64,000 nucleotides of DNA from Plectrocnemia conspersa (lineage: Eukaryota > Arthropoda > Insecta > Trichoptera > Polycentropodidae): assembly GCA_009617715.1 (NCBI GenBank), contig VTFK01000072.1, positions 930,001-994,000 on the forward strand. Direction: 5' to 3'. Within the stretch, counting starts at the first letter, position 1. The number at the start of each line of letters is the position of its first letter. This document shows positions 44,381 to 56,660 of the stretch, in pieces. The notes beneath the pieces were generated by a model. That model was not told where the DNA came from, made no database searches, and saw nothing but the letters and a program-made list of their open reading frames with translations. The translations under genes were made by a program, and so were the position numbers.

Positions 44381-45070
44381 GCTTCCATCCTTCTATATCT
44401 TCAAAAGCGTTCTTGAATAAATTACCGATCCTGATTATAGACCATTAGATGACCGGAATGAAAGAAACGATCGATTTCTTAGAATCACAATCCCACATAG
44501 CACACGATATGAGACTAAACCGTTTAGCCCACAATTTACAAACGATCGGTTATATTATGCCCTCCATAAATACAAAAAAAACGTAACCGTATAAACGCAT
44601 AATGACCTGCTCCCTAATGTCATAATTGACCCCACGAATACAAAAATCGACCCCGACATCTATAATTTGTATTGAAATCTATAGCACGCGATTCGCCACC
44701 GAACAATGGATTGTATGGGAATCGCGCTATAAATATAATATTATATATCAATTTTTAACCAATCCGTTCAGAATGTATTTATGATAATGATAGACTATCG
44801 ATTCTTAAGATATTCGTGCAAATTTTATATTACATGTTTTTAAATATTAAGAGATTTTTTATTGAGATTCTTTTCTGTGCGTTTGTATATGTTTTACCGT
44901 CTGGCGTCTTAAACAGTATTTATTTCTCTCGTTGGAAATACGACAGTAATATTTTGTCGGACCTCGGGAGCCAATCCGGAGCGAGGCAGTTCAAATGGGA
45001 GGCTGTAATTAAACGCAGCAATTAAAAGCTGCTTTATGTGTAGAGATAAAATCATCGGCAGTGATGCAGA
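44381..45070. promoter_or_regulatory. Mixed-composition island
   Basis: CpG-bearing words (ccggaatgaaagaaacgatcg, aaacgatcggtt, gcacgcgattcgccaccg, gacctcgggagccaatccgg). The 69-codon frame 44816-45025 has no known domain. Possible regulatory element. Confidence 0.25.
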
Positions 45071-46090
45071 TCATGTGGATCTTATCGGCAGAGTTGTATT
45101 ATTATTTTTTGTAGTTTTATATTTAAGTTAATAATTTTTTTATATAATATTGCGTTGCTACAAAATGTTTAACATAAGTGTCTCATCGTTATGCAGCAGT
45201 ATTTATTGTATATTTATTAATTTGCGTAGTTTAATAAAAAAATTAAACAAGTGTTATCCCTTTTAGTAGTGACTTAATTTAAACACGTTTGTTAATTTGT
45301 TAAGAAACAGTTGTTAGTAAGTTAATTTTTATGTATTTTTCCATGAATATTTTTGTTGTTATTTATTAATTATTATTTATATTGCATTTATAGTAAGTTA
45401 TAGAAAAAAAGTCAATGTTTAATAATTTATTTTACTCCTTTTTTATTTTTTTGTGTGTTTTATTAATTTTTTTTAAACACTTTTTAATATTAAATTTCGT
45501 GAATTAATTTTACAAAATTTTAAATGTTTTTCGGCTTTTATGGATTTTTTTATATCAATTCATAGGATCTCAATATGTTTTTATTAAATTATTATATCAC
45601 ATTTTTTGTTATGTTCATTTACGTACACTTTAATTTATTGGTATTATTTTCTACAAAAATCATTTAGATTATAATAAATTTAAAAAAAATATTATATAAA
45701 TATAATTTTTTTATTTATTATTTATTCAGTTATATATATAATTTGTCGACACTAAAAATTTATGTTAAAAATTAGTTAAAATTTAAAAATAGTCTGCATT
45801 TTATTATAAAGAGGTTTTAAATAAATTGATATGAATATTATTAATTAAACATTCTAAGATATGCATATTTTTATTAATAATATAAGAATACACGTAAGCT
45901 ATAGAAAATATGACTTTTTTAAACACAGATGCTGAGCTAAAGATAGTGCAAATTTTTAGAAAAATAATTGAGATGTTTAATTAATAATTGATAAGTAAAA
46001 GTAAGTGCTTCAACACTACTTATGTGTTTACTCGTTTAAGACAAGGCGTATTTAAATATTAATTTACCAAACAAATTTTAGTGCCGTGTT
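45071..46090. other. A+T-rich stretch
   Basis: Extreme A/T content with T-runs. Nothing recognised. Confidence 0.5.
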
Positions 46091-46103
46091 TCACTGATAT
46101 AAC

Positions 46104-46200
46104 CAGGCCTGTGGAATCGGAGTTAGAGTCAGAGTCGTAAAAAACCGACTTCGATTATTTTCTAACCCTTTCCACCCCGACCAATATTTTTTTTTATTGT
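46104..46200 (+). mobile_element. Possible hAT-type terminal fragment
   Basis: CAGGCCTGTGGAATCGGAG followed by imperfect GGAGTT/AGAGTC hexamers and, after about 40 nt, accgacttcgatt. The CAGG start and GAGTC repetition resemble ends of some hAT elements as I remember them. No opposite end or transposase is seen. Confidence 0.3.
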
Positions 46201-46780
46201 TCGTCGAGCGCCGTGCGTTTTAAGTCGGTAATATGATATCCTAAGAAATATTATTATAATTATTTATTGTTTCAAATATTTTATATAGAAAATGTTTATT
46301 ACAATGAAAAAATACTTTTTACATTATAATTTGAGATATTATTTGATCAAAATATTTTACATTTAAAAAATACATTTATTGCTAGAATATAAACCTAATT
46401 GGCGATTATCTACATTACCTATCATATTACCTACCATATTTTCAGTACAAAACGTATACATAAGGTCATTATTTATGCGCCTGACTAATCTGTGATATGC
46501 AGCGATTTTGACACAATTCTATAATATATTATATTGCATGCAAACGGCGCTCATTCTAAAATTATACAAACGCTATTATTCTTTATTCAAAGTGATATAT
46601 AATCACACAGCATCATATTAGATTCTAATACACGTCGATTATTTTACGCGTAAATAAATTATAAATATTTTTTACCTACGCATCTTATAGGAATGTCGCG
46701 CGTTGTAAATCACAAAACGCCATTAATCACATTAAAAAGAGTAAACATTCGCAGCTCTATCTCCTTAACTATGTTGCCAT
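46201..46780. other. A+T-rich spacer
   Basis: No feature recognised. Confidence 0.45.
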
Positions 46781-46843
46781 TATTTGGTGTGTAACTTATT
46801 TTTTTTATTGATAATTTATGCATTTGTCAACACAACACGGATT

Positions 46844-46900
46844 ATGACCACCAGTCGTGTACCGAAAAAAAGCATGATTTATAAACTGACCGGCCAACAG
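46844..46900 (+). other. Exon-like segment with strong splice donor
   Basis: ATG at 46844 opens 19 codons (MTTSRVPKKSMIYKLTGQQ), more G+C-rich than the surroundings, ending CAG|GTGAGA at 46901, a strong donor match. No upstream acceptor is needed if it is a first exon. No partner exon identified. The frame also lies inside a longer, hydrophobic low-complexity frame (46784-47074). Function unknown. Confidence 0.25.
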
Positions 46901-47079
46901 GTGAGAACGTATTATATTATGTTATGTACATATCACGTGAGCAAACCGTTCGTTATTATATTTTTATTTATTTATTTGTATTTCCTACTAGCACATTGTG
47001 TTAACGTCCGAGTCCGGAAAGATATAAATATTGTGAGAATAATCAAAACGTTAAGAAATTACCATCGGACATGATTATA

Positions 47080-48050
47080 CGGAGTGGTCAGTTTGGGAAC
47101 GTGTTGGTGTCCTGCTGTTTCCAAAACAAATATTTTTTATTGCATTGTTGAGGTGAAAAAAATGAATCTAATATACACATATTGAAAGCACAAATATGTA
47201 AATTTTATGACTGCTCCATATACATATCATTTAAAAGGTGTAGCAGGTATGTACATTCGCTTATGTACTAATTAATAACGATATTATTTTATAAAATAAT
47301 AATATAAAAAATATTAACAACTACATTTGTGTATAATTAAAAAAATTAAATTATGTCATATTATTTCGATATACAGTAATACACATGTTAATTACATTGG
47401 ATTATGAAGCTTAATATTTTTTTATTAACTAAAATTAAATTATTGTATTGTCTTATTTAAAATAATATTATTTTTATATGGGAATTATACATATATTTAT
47501 TATTAAATATAATATTTATAAAACTTTGTGGAATATCAGTGACATCTATTTGTTTATATGAAAAGCATATTTATTATTAGGTAAAAATTGTTCATATGTA
47601 TATTCATAAAACTAGTTTATTAAAATGTGGGTAAAAAATAAACTAATAAAAAATGCGATATTTCAGAGAATTTTAGAAAAATTAAAAAAAATTACATTGA
47701 ATAAAAATATTTTACATCATTTTTTCGTTAGTTTGATACATTATGCGAATATTAAAGTAATTTATAAATGTATATAAATTAAAAAATTTAATGCAAAAAT
47801 ATTTTGAATTTTTGTAAAAAAAATACGAAATAAAATATTAAAAAAATATATATTATCGACCCTTGAGTTAAAAGCTTTTAACATAATTAAAATTATATTC
47901 TAGAATATAGAATTATCATGTATATTCTATTTGCGTTAACGCAGTCAGTTTGAGAGCTATCCATTTAATGACTAGTTTGGGTTTCTATAAAAACTCCTGT
48001 TTATATTTTGAACAAATTTGTTTAAATTAAAATCATCACTATATTTTTTA
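47080..48050. other. A+T-rich stretch with palindromes
   Basis: Contains a 16-bp palindrome TATATTCTAGAATATA (47894-47909, with a TTCTAGAA dyad) and TGCGTTAACGCA (47932-47943). No gene. Confidence 0.45.
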
Positions 48051-48640
48051 TCTTTATCAGTCAATTGGAGAAATGATAAGTATATCGAACGTATGTCACA
48101 GTGATATTTGTCTATCGGTGATATATTGTTTTTTGTGACCGTTTCTTAACAAAAAAATATTCTTTCAATGCACCGGAGAATCCTTGCGTGTTATTTATGA
48201 GGGAACCATTTAGTTCTATTCGTAACGATAACCTTTGTGTGATCGCACGATTGTTCAATAATCACTTTTGGTCATAGTAATTACGTGAGTTTAAAGAATA
48301 AGGTCCTTTACAAATGAGAGCCTGTGTGGTCCTCTCAGATATTTTAGATAGGATTGAATTATTAAGAAGATGTTGTGTGGAAGCAGTTTTTAATGTTGTA
48401 GTGTAGTCCAGAGCGCCACACTTTGTCAAAATATGAATATTTAAAGTTAAGCATTTAAGTAATAATAATCAAAATTATAAGGCTATATACAAAAAAAAAC
48501 TTTTTTAGTTTAATTTATAATAAAAAATATTGAAAAACTTGTACGTTAATGTAATATGAAATTAAATACAATATTTAATATGCCTTGAATTAAATATAAT
48601 ATGTATAAAATATACAATAATTATAAGATGTAAAAAAAGG
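48051..48640. other. Mixed then A+T-rich spacer
   Basis: Mixed words at 48170-48300 (cgtaacgataacc, gatcgcacgattg). No gene. Confidence 0.35.
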
Positions 48641-49080
48641 ATTGACACCTTAACATCCCCACTGACACCACGACTACCGTTTGATTAATGGCTCGAACGT
48701 CCGGTTAAATAGTTGTGCCCATTTTTAACCGACTATCTGTCTTTCGTGTTCGACCAATTAACAATAACTTATAATTAGACCTCAAGATCCTATCTGACCC
48801 TTAGCACACATACACGACTGACTTTTGGTTATACAAAACGAACGACTTGGGAATGTCGTGGGTGAACAATTTACGACCATCTCGCCAACGTACGGTTTGA
48901 TTGTTTACAGATTAATGTATAGCTTTTTATATACATACATATACAAAAATATAGTTTGTGAAAATTTATTAGAGATCGTTCGACTAATTTTATTATTTTT
49001 TTGTTCATGTCAAACATGTTTTATGGTCTCTCACAAGTCGAATTTTCAAGATAAGAGTAACGTTGCTGACTAGTTCCACT
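48641..49080. promoter_or_regulatory. Mixed-composition island
   Basis: Moderate CpG sequence (gctcgaacgtccgg, cgactatctgtc, gccaacgtacgg) with TAATTAGACC. The 82-codon frame 48825-49073 is not supported by any domain. Possible regulatory element. Confidence 0.25.
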
Positions 49081-49860
49081 GTTTAACTGACCATAAAATT
49101 ATATGACTCTTTGGGCACATTCTAATAAACAAATCCTTAAATGCCACACTTGCTTAACGCTGTAGTCAACAGATAAAGTGACCTAAATAGATCACAGATA
49201 TTAAATAAAATAAGTAAACAATTATGTGTATGCCGACTGAATGAATTTGTTAAGGAAATATCAACACTATCCTACAGTTTAAAAAGCTGGAGATTACAGA
49301 GAGCTTTCAAAAAAATATTGCGTACACAAGCGCTTGTAATTCTTTAACAACAAAAACATAGCTCTTCTTGAATCTCTGGCTGTAAAATCCCTAGTAGCAC
49401 AAATAAATAATTTATCATTTATACGAGCCAATTATATTCTTAAAAAATTTGTAAACTTATTTAGTAATAATATTTAAGTAATATTTTACAATAATAATAA
49501 GAAGCTTGAGTTGAATATATTTATAATATTTTGGATTTAGCAACTATCAATTTATAGATTTAGTATAGGAGTAAATATATCAAGTAAATTTTTTTTGCTG
49601 AAAAACTAGAAAGTCACTATAGAGATAAACTCAAAACCACTGATATACCGACAAATATAATTATATTACGTCCACCTATGTCCTATATCAAAATATTTCC
49701 TAGCACAGTTAGAAAAACACTAAATCCATAATAACTTTACTCCATTGTTTGAATATGAATATAAATATAAAATCAACATAAAATATCTAAAGGAGATTTT
49801 TTACCTATCTACTTATATATGTAAGAGTGTCGGACATAATTTTAACATTCATCCATTCTA
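49081..49860. other. A+T-rich spacer
   Basis: Nothing recognised. Confidence 0.45.
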
Positions 49861-50110
49861 AGTTGTGTCAATAAATATACGCGATCCTATAAAACTGCCG
49901 TTCGAACGGTAATCCTCGCGAAAGTACAACCATAAAGCACGCTTTGCGTAAAGAATTACAACCATAAGTGTGGTCGTTTGCGTCATTATAAATATGGATA
50001 TTATGAGCTCGAGGTGTCATTATGGACTTCATCACATTACCATTATGACCCTGTGAGCTGACCGCACACGAGGTGTTAAATATTATAGCGCAATAAAATG
50101 ACACAAATTT
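49861..50110. promoter_or_regulatory. Small mixed island
   Basis: CpG-bearing sequence with ccgttcgaacggt (an 11-bp palindrome, cgttcgaacg core near 49900) and tatgagctcgaggtg. The 78-codon minus frame is not convincing. Confidence 0.25.
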
Positions 50111-50575
50111 GTATTAGATAAGCTTTGAATATATCAAAATCCAAATTTGATAGCTTGTCAGACTGTGTACATATTTGGTGATATGAAATATGTTCTACAG
50201 TACAACTATACACGTATGGTGTTCGGAAAAGTGTGGGCTGATATGGAAAATTTATTTGTTTATAGTGTCAATGTTTACGGATGATTTATGTGGTTTAAAT
50301 ATTGTCAAAAATAAGCAAATGTAAATAATTAAATAAACCGACTTTTTTATTTTGTGTATGAAAAATATAAGAAAATAAATGTATTAAAATTAATTACAAA
50401 TTGTTAGATTAGAATGTGATAAGATCACTATCTTCGTCGATTGTTTTAATATTTTATGTTTAAAATATAAGCGATTTTACATCGGTTCTTAATTTTTTTA
50501 GTTAGCTCTCTCGTAATCTAAAATTATCTTAGGAGTGACATGGATCTTGCAGGGTAAAAGAACACTGAGAAAATA

Positions 50576-50606
50576 CAGTGCATTCCCGATATCCGAGAGT
50601 TATCCT
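50576..50606 (+). mobile_element. Possible pogo/Tigger-like terminus
   Basis: TA|CAGTGCATTCCCGATATCCG followed by agagttatcc. A TA target dinucleotide, a CAGT start and a GATATCCG-type word are typical of pogo/Tigger ends as I know them. No opposite end or transposase could be followed in the next 300 bp. Confidence 0.25.
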
Positions 50607-51290
50607 TGACTAAAGCTATATCTTAGATTAACAATCTCATGTCCTTAGTAGAAAATGCATTGGTGATTTTGGATACTGTATAGTCGTATCTGTATCATTA
50701 AAATTTTCAAACAGCATTCTCCCGGATTTATTTGTACTATAAAAATTTTAATCAAGGTATCTGGCATTAAAATATCAGAGCTGCCAAGTCCAAACACGCC
50801 ATCAAAATCGCTTGAAAGCAAACAGCCTCCCTGAGACAGCGATAATTACTATTATTTAAAAAAAAAAATTATAATCGCGATGGTTTCTAAGTTATATTTG
50901 ATGTTTTAAAAGTCGGTTTTTCTGGAGTACGGCAAAGTTAGAAATATACTATATGTTTACATTTTACTGACTTCGTAAATAATTAAATACTAAAGGTATA
51001 ACACGCACTATGTGCCTTCTTAATTAATATTTTTTTTAATATATTCATATAAAATAAAGCATTTAAGTAAATATTTTAAAAATATTTTAGATACATTTTT
51101 TAAAAAAATATTTAGGAAACTGAGTCTTTGATACTACCAGCAAATATTTTTTATTATTATGATTTTAGCTATAACAAGCTGTATCATAAAATTGTATATA
51201 TATGTTTGTACATCAAAAGCGAAACATCTCAATTTACACACACATACAAACATTCACAAACATATAAATTCGCTTTATCCCAAGTCTACA
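50607..51290. other. Mixed to A+T-rich spacer
   Basis: No gene recognised. Confidence 0.4.
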
Positions 51291-51311
51291 TGCAACTTTT
51301 ATGATTTGCAG

Positions 51312-51401
51312 CGGCGGTGCCGTATCTCCTTGCACTTTTTGCGGAGAAAATTACTTTCGCCTCTGTGGAAACTCCGATTCAGGCACTTGGCAACGATCTC
51401 G
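51312..51401 (+). other. 90-bp exon-like segment between splice-site-like words
   Basis: Preceded by atttgcag (acceptor-like) and followed by tcg|GTGCGT (donor-like). The 90 bp are open in all three plus frames and also on the minus strand. In one frame a Cys-rich peptide appears (C-T-F-C-G-E-N-Y-F-R-L-C-G-N-S). The symmetric length (phase 2-2 in that frame) fits a cassette exon. Because every frame is open, composition may be the whole explanation. Confidence 0.25.
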
Positions 51402-51600
51402 GTGCGTGCCCGTGCGAATACACAAAATAATTTATATTTATGTATATTGCAAAAGCATAATAAATATGGATGCGCCTTGGTGGTGCTCTGAGGCACAACC
51501 TATTATTCGTCGGTGGCTCAACCCCGAGACGCGTTCTCTCCTTATTGCCGCGGGGTTACACAGGGGTTAACGACGAACACGTTACATAGATTTATATTAT
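51402..51600. promoter_or_regulatory. CpG-bearing tail with a stable stem
   Basis: aaccccg (about 51518-51524) can pair with cggggtt (about 51550-51556) around a loop of about 25 nt. The G+C-rich sequence ends near 51590. Confidence 0.25.
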
Positions 51601-52800
51601 ACGAGCCCATTTTGCACTTACGTATATGCAAGAATATAGGTATGTTTATATCAAAGATATTATTATTACGCGTACGTGTCTGAATCGCTTTGAATCAGAG
51701 TTTCTACGAATTGGGATTGTATATACAGCTTGTTTTGATAGTTTTTTTTACTAATATATAAATATGACATACCTGTGTATCATTGATGAATAACATTGGG
51801 CCTTTAATGTTAAAATAAAACAAGAGTGTGGATTTACATTTTTTTATTAAATAAGATAAACACACAACACCCATGGGATATTTTGGATATGGGTAAGGAA
51901 ATGAGGTTAAGAGGGAAAAAATAGAAGTAGCGAAAGTTCAACTTCATCCGTTCCTATTATTATTCCAACGATCTCAGTGGGAGCATTTTGACGTAAGAAA
52001 CTTCCACCTAAAATCTTGGAATCTATTTTAAGAACAAGTGGAGGTTTTCTCTACACGTCAACGATGTCTGCAATAAATCTTCCAAGGCTTTGTTATAAGG
52101 AACACATTTCACTTTTATAATCACGCAGCATTCTTAAATCTAAATCTATTATTGTTAATTCCTGAATAACCAAATACTCCATCTTAATCGAAAGATTGAA
52201 AAGGTTTGATATTTTGGAGGATATTTTGTTACCGTTCATTTTTATAGCATTAGAATACGATTCGCTTTCTCGTAGAAAGTTGCATCTTCAAACCACTGAA
52301 GTGTACTGTCGACAATTAAACTTTTCTCAAAGAATTCCAGTTTTGTCCAGATGTAATTTTAGGTATTTATTGAAAGATGCCCTTTTAACGTGTCATAAAC
52401 ATAATTTACTTTGTTTATTCTGATTGATTTTATTTTTTACCTTTCGAAATAATTATTTAAGCTTATAAAAGATTTTTGTACTTTATTAGCAATTGGTTTA
52501 AGACCCTGAGTTTGTCTTTGAGGTTCTCTTACTTAGCACAAAGTATTTTAAACCATAATTGCATCATGGGTTTAATAACATTATTCATGCCAAAAGAATT
52601 GTTAAGTTTATAAGCAGTTCATGTTGCTTTTTTTCTTAAAATAATCGTGAATTATGAACCACTGCTTGACTCTCGTCCTGGCAGCACAGGTTGAGTTTAT
52701 TTTAATAACAGAGTAATTATTTGACTCAATTGAAAAAATATATCAAAACATATTTTAATTAAATTCTTTTCTATATAAACATAATAAATAAACGACTATA
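51601..52800. other. A+T-rich to mixed stretch
   Basis: Open frames (for example 52196-52423) have no known domain. No repeat recognised. Confidence 0.4.
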
Positions 52801-53245
52801 TATAGCTGCAATTTATTTTAGGCTACCCCATCTGAAAGACGAATCCCTCTTCTGCAAGCAATATATTTTTCCAACCCCAACCACAACAACCACTTGCGTA
52901 TGAAGAACTGAAATTTTTCCAGGATAATTGCGGAAAGAAAAATGTTCCGGATAGCTCCTTTATTGGTTTTTATGCCCGCAGGACGCGTACCACCACTGAG
53001 CTACAATGCTCCCTCGGTGAGACGAGTTTCGAGCCGAAACGCTATTTCGGGTTAGTTTCTGAACGTCTCAAGACGGCATATAAATATTCATATTCCCGAC
53101 GAATGTGCACTTGGCTCTCTCCCTCTAGCTTTGGAGAGATGCTGGAAACTTTGTCCCTGATTGCGTTATACCAACTTTTTCCCGCCCGGAACCAACGGAA
53201 ATATCATCGCATTTGTAATAAGCTAATTATGCATAGTTATGCATA
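52801..53245. promoter_or_regulatory. CpG-rich island, candidate regulatory element
   Basis: Contains tttattggtttttatg, ggacgcgtacc, gagccgaaacgc, the TATAAATA word near 53080 and attatgcatagttatgcata (a duplicated tatgcata). No coding frame. Holds the tRNA A-box-like segment below. Confidence 0.35.
52972..53013 (-). repeat. tRNA 5'-half-like segment with an A box
   Basis: On the minus strand GGGAGCA, then TTG, TAGCTCAGTGGTGGTACGCG. The TAGCTCAGTGG part matches the pol III A-box consensus and the position after a 7-nt acceptor-like stem is right. The D-stem partner is altered, and no B box (GGTTCRANTCC) follows within 80 nt, so it is not a functional tRNA gene. Confidence 0.3.
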
Positions 53246-54600
53246 GAACATGTCTAATGTAAACTTTGAACTATATATTACATAAGTAGATGTGCGCGAA
53301 TATATTACATTATAACTTTGTAGGTGTTTTAGCAGAATAATTCGCACACGAACTAGGTGGGATTAATTAGATATGTTGGCTGATTATCGTCAAAGAATGG
53401 ATCGTGCATATCGGTTTAACCCATCTGCGTTTTGGATATATGTAGAAAACTTGCGTAATTTCTACTAATTTATATTGTGAATGTAGAACGTTATAAAATA
53501 TATTCAACGTCCATTCAACATCCTAAAATTATTTATTATGCATTTTATTATGCCATTTCCATCAAATTCATTGGGAGCACCGCTTAATTTTTTTTATAAG
53601 ATGTTCTTGATAGACCTCAATATATTTGTTTAGATTAAGAATGAGTTTAATGGTCCTAGCATCATACAAGTTTTTCGGTACTTAACCTGTAGTTAATAAT
53701 TTCCTGATATTTAGTTTTTTTAAATACATTTATTTCAATAATATAAATAATTCTACAGACATACTAATTATATATAAAATACATACTACTGGTTTTTAAC
53801 CATTTTCATGTTTACAATTTGTTACTAGCTTCAATTTGATAAAAAATAAAATACAGAATAAACCTTTTGCGGTTATTATTAAATCATTTTACAATTTAAG
53901 CAAAATAAAAAAAAAAAAAACACATATTTTAGTATGAAAATGACAGTGTTCTTTAATTGTTTGTATTTGAAGACTAATATGCATTTTTTTAAATAAGTTA
54001 TAAAAAAGTTAATATTATAAAATTTTAATAGCTTTGTTTTAAATGACTTGTATTTTATAATAAATAGTATTATATATGATACTCCACACTGGACCCAATT
54101 AATTGTTTATAGATTAAAATTTTATTTTTTATAGTTAGCGCGTTATTCTTATTAAATATCCGTATAAAACCCGCAATAGCGGATAACCCTTAAAGCGATG
54201 TTCTAAAATATGTTTATTAAATTTAAGTTACTATACAGAAAACACATTGATTTTAATTGCTAGCCAATGATAAAACAACGGATTTTTGATATAGTGGTTT
54301 TATTATTTATTACAACTATATGCTTTATTTCGCTGGATACACTTGAAACTATTTTTTTTATTCTAAGCTTTATTAGAATGTGAACTTATGTACATAAATG
54401 AATAATAAATATTGTAACAATTAGTATTTTTTTATCAAAATAATTAGCATTTTACTGAACTTAAATCTCGTACCTTTCGTAAATAAGTTTATACTATTAT
54501 TTTATTCTTTAAAAAGCATTCAAAGATTTTTATTTGTGATACTTTATTTTCTACTTAGATATCCATGATGATTACACAAATTTCACGTAAATAAAACACA
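53246..54600. other. A+T-rich stretch
   Basis: No gene or repeat recognised. Confidence 0.45.
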
Positions 54601-55270
54601 ACTTACATGGCGTATTTTGTGTCGAACGACCCAAAACTTTTACGAAAACTTGCGATGTTGAACAAAGATGCGAAACGTAAACTGTGCGACGACATATTTA
54701 CTTAAGTATATCGATACTCCATAAGTTCAGTATCCCTTTTACATTTTGGCAAGGTATATAACGCTTAAATAACTATTGTATAAATTGTAATAAAAATAGT
54801 TACAATAACTCAAATAATATTCTAAATTTAATATATGTGTATATACATACATTTATACGAATCATATTTTTTTAGTTTATATAACATGGGTTCTAACCCT
54901 ATAAAATCCAAACCAAAAGATCAAATCCATAACTCATTGAGAAGATATCATAAATTTGTTAGCTTGCATATCTCCTAAGGGTGTATCGCAGTGTTTTTAT
55001 GCCTAATATCGTTTTATGTATGCATAAAAAATCTCCTAAGACATAATACTTTTTTTACACTGACGTTTAAATAAATGCGGGCTATTTGTAGTGCAACACA
55101 GCCCCCTTGGTAATTTTACTGCGTCTGAGGCTTAAGCGAAACCAAAAGTTATTCGTGTGAAGGGATATAGAACTACCCCGAGAAGCCAGCTAGGGGTTGG
55201 AACGAACGGAACAGTGTGATAACACAAATCCCGAGGTCATTTATCATTTTACTTAAACTCTATATTTTAC
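54601..55270. other. Mixed patches in A+T-rich DNA
   Basis: CpG-bearing patches at 54605-54715 and 55075-55250 (cacagcccccttgg, ctaccccgagaagccagctagggg). No gene. Weak candidates for regulatory sequence. Confidence 0.3.
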
Positions 55271-56030
55271 TAGAAAGCATCGCACCCACTGCTCAGTTTA
55301 TATCTGATTGAAAAACCTAACACAAATATACATTCATATGTATTATAATACATCATAAATGTGTAATAGGAAGAACATTTAATTCATAAACTGATGCAGT
55401 AAAACTAAAGTTTAAATTACACAATTATAAATTTCACTGAAAATATTTTTGAGTATTTCTTGTTTTACTGACTTTGCTTTAGTGCGAAGATGATTTAATA
55501 ATGTTATTTTGTTTCTTCTCATCTGGAAGATTGAAATAAATGGTAGACGGAAGGATCTAGGCTTTAGGAATGAGGTGAAAAGGATAAGTCCTTGATGTTA
55601 TCTAAAGTCAATTTCGCCACATGAGATTACCATTATATAATATAAAGTCAAGAAAATATTTTTTATGTTGTTGGTTAAGTTTAATAATGACAGCTTTGTT
55701 AAAACAAAAGCTTAGTAAACATTGCAGTACTACAATTCCAGCGCTCCTACAAGGCAAAAGCAGCAAAATCATTTAATTTTCTTTAAAATAATAGTAAAAT
55801 ACAGACCTAATGAACAAAAAACAAACTAATCCAGATTAAACAGGGAAATCATTACACGTTTATTTTCCGCAAAATATTTCATGCTTAAGCATCGTACTTC
55901 ACTCAAAAGGTTTATTATGGAAAATCTTATCTTGAATGTTCTCTTATCATGTCAACGTTAATCGTTAATTTTTCCTTATTCACTTAACCAAATCAGTTAT
56001 ATTTTATACTTTAGTTAATTAAATAATTTT
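55271..56030. other. A+T-rich spacer
   Basis: Nothing recognised. Confidence 0.45.
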
Positions 56031-56660
56031 ATATTCCGTTTTATTCGTTCCCGAGCGCGATAGTTGGATTTGGCTCGCCTTTTGACGAATCGTCCATTTT
56101 ATTGTTTCCCCCCCGCACCGATTGTTTGGGGACTTAAAAGCTCCGTCGGTTCTTAAAATAATCTTGTTAGGCAATTAATGGAGCCATAAAAGAGCCTCCT
56201 CATCCTACCCCATCCACTCCATTCTATCGTCGTAATATTTTATTTGACACGGCAGCGATGAGATATGGCCAGATATAACGGGGTCGTTAAAGCTTAATAA
56301 AACGAATGTAACGACGAAAGCTCAGATCCGCGACGGGATTACAACGGATCGGAGCCGTAAAAGTGTCTAAATCGTCAAAGTTCGACGCGTATCGTTTACG
56401 ACACAATTGAAACGATTTTAATGTTTTAATTAAGAATGCGTGGAGAGACGGAAAATTGTTTTGGAGGCTTTCAATTTTTACCTCTCGTTTTTTTAAATGT
56501 GAATTTATTTCGCAAGAAAGAAGCCATCGTTAGGCGTTATGCGCTTAATCATTTATCATAATGTGCGCTATCAGACTTTCACGGTGCTCATTAATCAAAG
56601 CTCGAGAAAAGCCCACCTTTGCTGCTGGAAATCCGCGTTAAGATATACCTACTATATATC
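56031..56660. promoter_or_regulatory. Large CpG-rich island, candidate enhancer
   Basis: About 630 bp with cccgagcgcgatag, cattttattgtttcccccc, a purine/pyrimidine-rich cctcctcatcctaccccatc, gatatggccagatataacgg, many cgac/gtcg words (56320-56410), tttaattaag and ttaggcgttatgcgc. No open frame of note. The sustained composition and motif mixture are typical of the islands here. Confidence 0.4.

Noticed and set aside
52972..53013. Functional tRNA gene
   Set aside because: No B box, no matching D-stem or acceptor 3' strand.
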